NCBI GenBank assembly: GCA_040879025.1
Contig: JBBDLF010000014.1
Coordinates: forward strand, 1 to 30,480
From: JBBDLF01 sp040879025
GTDB taxonomy: Bacteria > Pseudomonadota > Gammaproteobacteria > Pseudomonadales > Pseudohongiellaceae
Reading direction: 5' to 3'
DNA length: 30,480 bases
Below are positions 24,936-30,480 of the stretch, in pieces (the first letter of the stretch is position 1; every line of letters starts with the position of its first letter). A model generated the notes under the pieces. It was given only the letters and a program-made list of their open reading frames with translations, was not told the DNA's origin and did not search any database. The position numbers were made by a program, and so were the translations under genes.

Positions 24936-24969
24936 GAAAATGGCTCCGATTGAAACGCCGTTGTTAGGC
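24902..24969 (+). other. attC recombination site with a degenerate R'' box
   Basis: R' GTTAGGC (24963-24969) is canonical. The arms CAACGGCAAGGGTCAAT and ATTGAAACGCCGTTG pair imperfectly. The R'' position reads AGGCAAC instead of the expected GCCTAAC. The site overlaps the 5' end of the HEPN-like gene on the other strand. Confidence 0.55.
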
Positions 24970-25299
24970 TGCATTGACTTCAAGCGGCCATACCTCGACG
25001 ACGCCGTTTGCGATAGCGCACGGAGTTTTGGACATCATATCTATTGCTTCAGCCATGGTGGATGCCTCGATTACCGTGAAGCCAGCGACAGGAAGCTCTG
25101 GAGTCATGTAAGAGCCCTCTTGCGTCTGGACTTGTTGTCCCTGGTGATTCCGGACCTGCACTGGTGAGACTGCGACTCCCATTAAAGCTCCATCTTCTCG
25201 AAGCGCCTGATCATGTGCATGAGCTGCGTCTCGAAGTAGTTTGGGTGTGCAGTCGTAACCTTCCCGATCGCCGTAGCCTATGGCAATGAACTTCGGCAT
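24964..25299 (-). CDS. YCII/DGPF-domain protein
   Basis: A 111-residue protein resembling the YCII-related (DGPF) family of small ferredoxin-like-fold proteins whose biochemical role is mostly unknown. MPKFIAIGYGDREGY, then an AHDQALREDGALMGVAV stretch, GFTVIEASTMAEAIDMM and a closing VEVWPL follow the family order. A strong GGAGG lies 6 nt before the ATG. The gene is inverted, and its TAA stop is the TTA of the R' box at 24963-24969. The cassette is bounded by GTTAGGCTGCA and its exact reverse complement at 25336-25346, an 11-bp match. Confidence 0.78.
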   Translation of the reverse strand: MPKFIAIGYGDREGYDCTPKLLRDAAHAHDQALREDGALMGVAVSPVQVRNHQGQQVQTQEGSYMTPELPVAGFTVIEASTMAEAIDMMSKTPCAIANGVVEVWPLEVNAA

Positions 25300-25339
25300 T
25301 TGTACCTCCGTCAGTCGGTGGAGAGAAACTGTATGTGCA

Positions 25340-25394
25340 GCCTAACGCTCGCTTCAAGTGCGCGGTGAAACCGCGTCACTATGCAAGCGCTTGT
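25340..25394 (+). other. Left part of an attC split by group II intron copy 1
   Basis: R'' GCCTAAC (25340-25346) and both stem arms (CGCTCGCTTCAAGTGCGCGG against CCGCG and GCAAGCG) end at TTGT (25391-25394). The missing end of R' resumes after the intron as TATAGC (26843-26848), restoring GTTATAGC. That sequence is complementary to GCTATAAC at 27145, the R'' of the same downstream cassette. Confidence 0.8.
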
Positions 25395-26842
25395 GTACGC
25401 CCAGCATGGGCATGAACTTATGGGGTGAAAGTCCCCTGTAGGAAGATCACCGTCGAAAACCGCGTTGTGATTAGACGATAACTACTAGCGAATGGCAAGG
25501 GCTCCACCGCGAGGCTGGGTCTGGAGGAAGCCGCTAGCAAAACTGTGAACTGATGAACAAGAACATCATATGAGGCGTAGGCTGAAGGCGAGCTGGCACA
25601 AGACAGCGAAGCCATGTGATCTAACGGCCACCGTAAATGATGCAGCTGCGCAGTGAAGGTTCATGCTCTTATCTGGGGAGATCTGCTTAACAGGCGATCG
25701 GTAGGAAACCAGTAAGGCTCTGGTCTATAAGTGCCTTGGCTCCCAAGCCTCATCAACTTGGGAGAGCAAACCGATGAAAACCGATAGCGCCCACCGGGGC
25801 AACCCCGCGGGTGATTAAGCAGAAGTCAGCAAAGGGCATAGTAGCCAAACGCTAGCCGTAATGGGCTGGACAGGGTGAAGGCCTGAACATTCAGAGAAAG
25901 GAGGAGCCTTGTCAGACTTGAATACACGAATGTCGACAGGCAGTGACGTGACTCAGCGTATTGACCCGAAGCCAGCCTTTAGCAGCGATCTGTTCGAACA
26001 GATGTTCTTGCCTGCGAATTTACAGCGGGCATGGCGACAAGTTCGAGCCAATAAAGGAGCCGCTGGAGACCCGAGAAGGTGTTCCACAGGGCGGCCCACT
26101 GTCGCCACTGTTGGCCAACGTCATGCTCGATCCTCTGGACAAGGAACTGGAGCGGCGCGGTCACAAGTTCTCTCGATACGCAGACGACTTTATCATTTTG
26201 GTAAAGAGTCATCGTTCGGGAGAACGCGTGCTGCGCAGCATCACACAGTATCTGCAAGACCGCTTAAAGCTTGTGATTAATACGGAGAAAAGCCAGGTGG
26301 TGAAGACCTCAGAAAGTAAGTTCCTGGGCTTCACCTTCAAGAACGGACACATCAAATGGCACCCGAAAACGCTGCACAAATTTAAGCAGCGGATACGGGA
26401 ACTCACCAACCGAAATTGGGGTGTCAGTATGCGCTATCAACTCTTTAAAACCAGTCAGTTTATTCGTGGCTGGATCAACTACTTTGGAATCGCCAATTGC
26501 TATCAACTGTGCTGTGATCTGGATCACTGGATACGCCGCAGAGTTCGGATGGCGTACTGGCGACAGTGGCGTAAGCCGCGCACCAAAGTACGAAACTTAA
26601 TGAGGCTGGGTGTCCATGTGCAAGCCGCAGTTGCGTGTGGTATTACAAGCAAAGGCCCGTGGCGAAGCTCCAAAACTCCCGGAATCAATCAGGCATTATC
26701 AAATGATCTGTTGAAGAAGGCGGGCTTGGTATCGCTGCGCGACGGATGGATCAAGCTTCACTACCCTGAGTGAAACGCCCTGTGCGGACCCGCATGCAGG
26801 GCGTTGTGGGGAGGGCGGGCTAAACACCCGTCCTTACCCGAT
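25395..26842 (+). mobile_element. Group IIC-attC intron, internally deleted, copy 1
   Basis: A 1448-bp intron in an attC site. The 5' half is a non-coding ribozyme region. Near the 3' end, 26774-26805 folds as a domain V-like hairpin (AACGCCCTG pairs with CAGGGCGTT around GTGCGG and CCGCA), and 26813-26833 as a domain VI-like hairpin ending ...CCCGAT. The block from 25391 to 26844 recurs at 28594-30047, and I find no difference between them. The 5' boundary is set by restoring the attC core. It gives GTACG rather than the usual GTGYG start, so it could be off by two bases. The encoded reverse transcriptase is broken, so the intron is non-autonomous. Confidence 0.88.
25909..26773 (+). pseudogene. 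Group II intron reverse transcriptase, internally deleted and frameshifted (copy 1)
   Basis: The frame from 25909 gives the normal N-terminus, ending FLPANLQRAWRQVRANKGAAG. At 26057-26068 it jumps to PLETREGVPQGGPLSPLLAN in another frame, then continues with the RT5 motif RYADDFIILV, QVVKTSESKFLGFTFKNG and the maturase-type C-terminus GWINYFGIANCYQL to a stop at 26771. RT0-RT3, including the first catalytic aspartate region, are missing, roughly 130-150 residues by comparison with the usual 420 or so. GAGCCGCTGGAG at the junction fits the expected codons of both sides, so a deletion between short repeats is likely (inference). Confidence 0.88.
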
Positions 26843-26848
26843 TATAGC

Positions 26849-27145
26849 AAACGAAACTGCGCACCTTGAACCAACACAGCGCTTGTTGTTGATCAACACC
26901 TGCCGAACAAACCGAAGCCTGCGGCACCTACAATTTTTACTGAATGCTTGACCAACTAGCCAAGTGCCACATTGCTGCCGAGCAGTATAAATGCTGTTCG
27001 TACTATACCAGGGAGCTTAACGAAACTGCGTTGAAAAACTCCTTGAATTACGCGCTGAACTTTTAGAATGGTTCAGTCCGTACGCCAACTGTAGGATATT
27101 GTTGCCGATTACCGCAATACCAGCTTTTTACCAAACACCAGAAGG
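26849..27145 (+). other. Cassette with no recognisable gene
   Basis: This cassette lies between the attC split by intron copy 1 and the attC at 27146. Its ends match as GTTATAGC and GCTATAAC. The only notable frame is 40 codons at 26944-27066 (MLDQLAKCHIAAEQYKCCSY and 20 more residues), without a good ribosome-binding site. I recognise neither a protein family nor an RNA gene. Confidence 0.5.
26944..27066 (+). CDS. Possible 40-residue cassette ORF, unknown
   Basis: An ATG frame of 40 codons with four cysteines, ending at TAG 27064-27066. No Shine-Dalgarno sequence is visible, and no family is recognised. It is listed only because it is the longest ATG frame I noticed in an otherwise empty cassette. 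It may be a gene fragment or noise. Confidence 0.2.
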   Translation: MLDQLAKCHIAAEQYKCCSYYTRELNETALKNSLNYALNF

Positions 27146-27225
27146 CTATAACGCCAGCCAGCTGCCGCACCCTAATCTACGCGTGAGTGTAGGTTAGGGT
27201 GTCGGACAGACTGGCTTTGTTACGT
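27146..27225 (+). other. attC recombination site (80 bp)
   Basis: R'' CTATAAC (27146-27152) and R' GTTACGT (27219-27225) flank a long stem: GCCAGCCAG with CAGACTGGC outside, and CACCCTAATCTAC with GTAGGTTAGGGTG inside. R'' (as GCTATAAC) matches the reconstituted start of its own cassette at intron copy 1. Confidence 0.88.
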
Positions 27226-27227
27226 GA

Positions 27228-27554
27228 TTAATGCAACCTACTTGCGATGAGCCTGTTTAGGCTTACACCCGCTTCTGCTGCTTGGATTGCTAAAGATCGA
27301 TGTGTCTGAGGGGGCACGCGAACCATGAACTTGCCGCTGTAATTTTTAGTAGAAATAGGTTCCGGAACTATTTCGCCGCTTGCCTCCATATCGTGAACAC
27401 AACCTTTAACCAACTTTCGTATACCTGCCAGCGCCTTCTCCGGAGTCTTTTCAAGCCAGCTCAAGCTGGTAAGTTCTGCGCACAACCCCACGTATTCTTG
27501 ATCCTCTTCTGACCAAGTGACGCGATAGGTATAACGATCAATAAATTTAGCCAT
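27228..27554 (-). CDS. hicB: HicB-family antitoxin (inverted cassette)
   Basis: A 108-residue HicB-type antitoxin. The N-terminal part (YRVTWSEEDQEYVGLCAELT through EKALAGIRKLV) is the HicB fold. The C-terminal GKFMVRVPPQTHRSLAIQAA then GVSLNRLIASRL is a ribbon-helix-helix DNA-binding domain. The ATG at 27554 is preceded by GGAGG at a 6-nt spacing, and it overlaps the end of the toxin gene by 8 bp. It is expected to neutralise the neighbouring HicA-like toxin and repress the promoter at 27806-27833. The pair is encoded against the array direction. Confidence 0.88.
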   Translation of the reverse strand: MAKFIDRYTYRVTWSEEDQEYVGLCAELTSLSWLEKTPEKALAGIRKLVKGCVHDMEASGEIVPEPISTKNYSGKFMVRVPPQTHRSLAIQAAEAGVSLNRLIASRLH

Positions 27555-27798
27555 TTTCAACCTCCAAACGCTCGATAGCAGCTAATACTTGCCGCACCTG
27601 ATATGGCTTGGCTTTACCCTTGGCATTTTGGATATTTACTCTCGGATCACCCTGCCAAGGAGTCTTGTAGACTCTATGGCTGGAGCCGGATTGGCGAGCC
27701 CGGCCAAAATAGGTATCGCAGACTTTGCATAAGTCATTGAAGCGAATGCCTTTTGGGCTGGCCCGCATGCTTGTAAGGATGTCTTCAATATTTGCCAT
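27547..27798 (-). CDS. hicA: HicA-family mRNA interferase toxin (inverted cassette)
   Basis: An 83-residue HicA-like toxin, longer than the 61-residue one at 99. It contains MANIEDILTSMRASPKGIRF, a conserved histidine in SGSSHRVYKTPW (the catalytic region), and the closing KGKAKPYQVRQVLAAIERLE typical of the family. The ATG at 27798 is chosen; a TTG two codons earlier is less likely. The promoter's -10 box ends 7 bp before this ATG, so the transcript may be leaderless. The stop overlaps the hicB start by 8 bp. It forms a type II toxin-antitoxin cassette together with hicB. Confidence 0.82.
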   Translation of the reverse strand: MANIEDILTSMRASPKGIRFNDLCKVCDTYFGRARQSGSSHRVYKTPWQGDPRVNIQNAKGKAKPYQVRQVLAAIERLEVENG

Positions 27799-27805
27799 AC
27801 CCAAA

Positions 27806-27833
27806 ATGATATCATTAATGATACTGTTGTCAA
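27806..27833 (-). promoter_or_regulatory. hicAB promoter on the minus strand with operator dyad
   Basis: Reading the minus strand, -35 TTGACA (27828-27833) and -10 TATCAT (27806-27811) are 16 bp apart. A perfect palindrome ATCATTAATGAT (27811-27822) lies within the spacer and is a likely HicB operator. Only 7 bp separate the -10 box from the toxin ATG. Confidence 0.65.
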
Positions 27834-27868
27834 GTTTTGATTATGGTGGGTTGCTCAGGGGATAGGGC

Positions 27869-27971
27869 ACGTAACGCCCGGCTCACCGAGAAAATTTTTG
27901 ATGGCGGCTTTTGTGCGTTTTTTCACAAAAGGTGACAGCGGAAATTTGTCCGGTGCAGCCGTTTGTTAGCT
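27869..27971 (+). other. attC recombination site (103 bp)
   Basis: R'' ACGTAAC (27869-27875) and R' GTTAGCT (27965-27971) are joined by a stem in which GGCTCACCG pairs with CGGTGCAGCC. CACGTAAC is the exact reverse complement of GTTACGTG at the start of the same hicAB cassette (27219). It is the longest attC in the window. Confidence 0.85.
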
Positions 27972-28529
27972 GCCGAAACCAAATAATTTCTTCAGGTCAA
28001 CACCGAAACCACTGATATTTGGTTCAAGAATTACAGCATCTGCTGCGGAACGCCAGCCGCTCTTTTTCTTTATTTTCTTTTGTACTGAAAAATCCACCAG
28101 CTCTTTTTTGCTTTCAATATCTTTGAATATTTTATGGATTAGTGAAACCACGTCACTTGTGGTTTTGCAGCATTTTTTCAGCGGTATAAGTAACAGTTTG
28201 TCGTCAATTTCACCACTCTCCCTCCATGCATGATTATTCTCTTGGAAGTATCTTGGATGCAAGGTGGTAATCATCAATGCTGGCAGTATTTCTTCACCAT
28301 GCTCACCATTGATTCCGTGATACGAGAAAACCTCATTTTCAAAATGAATCGGCTCTACGCCAGCGATGACGACAGACTTAGATTTGGAAGCAAGCCTAGC
28401 CATATTCGTGAAATTTGCCCGCATTGCTGCTGACAAGGGCTCATGCCAACCATAGTCGAGCATGTAAATAAAATACTCCCTTTCCGCATCAGCAGGAAGA
28501 TTACCTAAATTGTGAACATGTAAACCCAT
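27966..28529 (-). CDS. Cassette protein of unknown function
   Basis: A 187-residue soluble protein with no signal peptide or membrane segment. I do not recognise a family. Features are an acidic N-terminal half (LPADAEREYFIYMLDYGW), HGINGEHGEEILPALMITTL and a lysine-rich KKIKKKSGW near residue 155. GGAGA lies 6 nt before the ATG at 28529, so it looks like a real gene. It is inverted, and its TAA stop is the TTA of R' at 27965-27971. Its cassette ends match as GTTAGCTGC (27965) and GCAGCTAAC (28544). Confidence 0.7.
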   Translation of the reverse strand: MGLHVHNLGNLPADAEREYFIYMLDYGWHEPLSAAMRANFTNMARLASKSKSVVIAGVEPIHFENEVFSYHGINGEHGEEILPALMITTLHPRYFQENNHAWRESGEIDDKLLLIPLKKCCKTTSDVVSLIHKIFKDIESKKELVDFSVQKKIKKKSGWRSAADAVILEPNISGFGVDLKKLFGFGS

Positions 28530-28545
28530 GCTGATTCTCCATAGC

Positions 28546-28597
28546 AGCTAACGCCACAAACAGCCGACGCTTACAGCGGTCGGCTGCTTAGTTTTGT
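28546..28597 (+). other. Left part of an attC split by group II intron copy 2
   Basis: R'' AGCTAAC (28546-28552) and the arms AGCCGAC and GTCGGCT end at TTTTGT. After the intron the core resumes as TACGTGTC, restoring GTTACGTGTC, which is exactly complementary to GACACGTAAC at 30420-30429, the R'' of that cassette. Confidence 0.8.
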
Positions 28598-30045
28598 GTA
28601 CGCCCAGCATGGGCATGAACTTATGGGGTGAAAGTCCCCTGTAGGAAGATCACCGTCGAAAACCGCGTTGTGATTAGACGATAACTACTAGCGAATGGCA
28701 AGGGCTCCACCGCGAGGCTGGGTCTGGAGGAAGCCGCTAGCAAAACTGTGAACTGATGAACAAGAACATCATATGAGGCGTAGGCTGAAGGCGAGCTGGC
28801 ACAAGACAGCGAAGCCATGTGATCTAACGGCCACCGTAAATGATGCAGCTGCGCAGTGAAGGTTCATGCTCTTATCTGGGGAGATCTGCTTAACAGGCGA
28901 TCGGTAGGAAACCAGTAAGGCTCTGGTCTATAAGTGCCTTGGCTCCCAAGCCTCATCAACTTGGGAGAGCAAACCGATGAAAACCGATAGCGCCCACCGG
29001 GGCAACCCCGCGGGTGATTAAGCAGAAGTCAGCAAAGGGCATAGTAGCCAAACGCTAGCCGTAATGGGCTGGACAGGGTGAAGGCCTGAACATTCAGAGA
29101 AAGGAGGAGCCTTGTCAGACTTGAATACACGAATGTCGACAGGCAGTGACGTGACTCAGCGTATTGACCCGAAGCCAGCCTTTAGCAGCGATCTGTTCGA
29201 ACAGATGTTCTTGCCTGCGAATTTACAGCGGGCATGGCGACAAGTTCGAGCCAATAAAGGAGCCGCTGGAGACCCGAGAAGGTGTTCCACAGGGCGGCCC
29301 ACTGTCGCCACTGTTGGCCAACGTCATGCTCGATCCTCTGGACAAGGAACTGGAGCGGCGCGGTCACAAGTTCTCTCGATACGCAGACGACTTTATCATT
29401 TTGGTAAAGAGTCATCGTTCGGGAGAACGCGTGCTGCGCAGCATCACACAGTATCTGCAAGACCGCTTAAAGCTTGTGATTAATACGGAGAAAAGCCAGG
29501 TGGTGAAGACCTCAGAAAGTAAGTTCCTGGGCTTCACCTTCAAGAACGGACACATCAAATGGCACCCGAAAACGCTGCACAAATTTAAGCAGCGGATACG
29601 GGAACTCACCAACCGAAATTGGGGTGTCAGTATGCGCTATCAACTCTTTAAAACCAGTCAGTTTATTCGTGGCTGGATCAACTACTTTGGAATCGCCAAT
29701 TGCTATCAACTGTGCTGTGATCTGGATCACTGGATACGCCGCAGAGTTCGGATGGCGTACTGGCGACAGTGGCGTAAGCCGCGCACCAAAGTACGAAACT
29801 TAATGAGGCTGGGTGTCCATGTGCAAGCCGCAGTTGCGTGTGGTATTACAAGCAAAGGCCCGTGGCGAAGCTCCAAAACTCCCGGAATCAATCAGGCATT
29901 ATCAAATGATCTGTTGAAGAAGGCGGGCTTGGTATCGCTGCGCGACGGATGGATCAAGCTTCACTACCCTGAGTGAAACGCCCTGTGCGGACCCGCATGC
30001 AGGGCGTTGTGGGGAGGGCGGGCTAAACACCCGTCCTTACCCGAT
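28598..30045 (+). mobile_element. Group IIC-attC intron, internally deleted, copy 2
   Basis: This copy is indistinguishable by eye from copy 1 (constant offset of 3203 bp), including the internal deletion in the reverse transcriptase and the domain V-like hairpin at 29977-30008. Flanking bases on both sides differ from those of copy 1, so this is a separate insertion into a different attC and not an extended duplication. Confidence 0.88.
29112..29976 (+). pseudogene. Group II intron reverse transcriptase, internally deleted and frameshifted (copy 2)
   Basis: The same broken gene as in copy 1: an N-terminal piece to RANKGAAG, the deletion junction at 29260-29271, then RT4 onward with YADD intact and a maturase-like C-terminus. 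The first catalytic aspartate region is absent and the two parts are in different frames, so no active enzyme is expected. Sharing this exact deletion shows that both introns descend from one already deleted parent. Confidence 0.88.
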
Positions 30046-30062
30046 TACGTGTCGTGTGGCAC

Positions 30063-30407
30063 TTATTTCTTTGGTTCGACAACGACGCCAATTCCTCCAT
30101 CCTCACCTCTATTAAGCTTTTGCACGTATTCTGACATCTCTTTCTCGAACTGTTCCTCGATCGCGCCTTGGGCCTTCAAGATTGAGCGACCTAAGTCGCT
30201 TTCGTAAAAATCTAGCAATGCATCCATCTGTTCTTCTGAATAGTATTCCGCAAATAGTTTTATTCTAAGGTCCCGATATCCATCTGATAGAACATTCCGC
30301 ATCTCTTGAATCTTAGGTGGAGCATTAGGCATAGTCGGAGGAAATCTGCCTTTATCAGTCAGCTCAAACAATTTCTCGGCCTTGTCTTTCATATTCTCAA
30401 CTGCCAC
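30063..30407 (-). CDS. DUF2059-like cassette protein
   Basis: A 114-residue helical protein. The core YYSEEQMDALLDFYESDLGR followed by SILKAQGAIEEQFEKEMSEY resembles the DUF2059 domain, whose function is unknown. Relatives usually carry a signal peptide, but none is seen here. The frame opens with GTG at 30407. An ATG at 30392 (MKDKAEKL) is an equally good start. It is inverted in the cassette that begins at intron copy 2's restored attC core and ends at the attC entering the window edge. Confidence 0.55.
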   Translation of the reverse strand: MAVENMKDKAEKLFELTDKGRFPPTMPNAPPKIQEMRNVLSDGYRDLRIKLFAEYYSEEQMDALLDFYESDLGRSILKAQGAIEEQFEKEMSEYVQKLNRGEDGGIGVVVEPKK

Positions 30408-30422
30408 TTACTCCAACCAGAC

Positions 30423-30480
30423 ACGTAACGCCCATGTTCACGAGCCAAAGTGCGCTGGCGTGCCTCTTGCGCTTTCTGCA
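30423..30480 (+). other. attC recombination site cut by the window end
   Basis: R'' ACGTAAC (30423-30429), extended to GACACGTAAC, is a 10-bp reverse complement of its own cassette start, restored across intron copy 2. The rest of the stem and R' lie beyond the window. Confidence 0.65.

Noticed and set aside
25418..25615. 65-codon minus-strand frame, repeated at 28621-28818
   Set aside because: It lies in the structured 5' ribozyme region of the intron. It is repeated only because the intron is duplicated.

Overview
The window reads as chromosomal DNA of a gammaproteobacterium. This rests on a GC-rich RND/ABC exporter operon, a sigma-54-type promoter sequence, a LuxR-type regulator, and integron cassettes carrying group IIC introns. 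The species cannot be named from the sequence. No rRNA, tRNA, integron integrase or CRISPR array is visible.

Left edge (1-1710): integron-type gene cassettes without a visible integrase. An attC site is followed by a hicAB toxin-antitoxin cassette, a second attC, and an inverted cassette for a Hanks-type Ser/Thr kinase. That cassette's attC has lost its R' box. A gene-poor stretch (1711-2345) follows. It holds a good sigma-54 -24/-12 match and a 37-codon ORF that runs into the first operon gene.

Exporter operon (2346-16573, + strand): six genes that overlap or nearly touch. They are an ABC ATPase, an ABC-2 permease fused to a large extracytoplasmic domain resembling an M1 peptidase without its zinc motif, a lipoprotein membrane-fusion protein, an RND permease, a 1600-residue protein joining a whole RND pump to extra membrane helices and a complete ABC ATPase, and an ABC-2 permease. 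Two ABC modules and two RND pumps therefore share one adaptor in one operon. The RND-ABC fusion is the most striking protein here. No TolC-type outer-membrane channel is in the window.

Middle (16574-21812): a frameshifted VOC-family gene, a 1252-residue secreted beta-rich surface protein, and a LuxR-type regulator upstream of it on the same strand. This block lies between two 64-bp direct repeats (59/64 identical), which suggests a discrete insertion or recombination unit.

Right edge (21978-30480): a second run of cassettes in the same orientation. It contains vapBC, a MerR-regulator remnant facing a SoxR-box-like promoter and a truncated target gene, a GrpB-family gene, a truncated IS91-family transposase, a HEPN-like gene, a YCII-like gene, a cassette with no clear gene, an inverted hicAB pair, an unknown gene and a DUF2059-like gene. 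Most cassettes show the integron hallmark that their R'' box is the reverse complement of their own first bases.

Two attC sites are split by copies of a group IIC-attC intron of about 1.45 kb that I cannot tell apart. Both carry the same internal deletion in the reverse transcriptase, which removes the first catalytic aspartate region and breaks the frame. A defective intron at two different attC sites implies mobilisation in trans.
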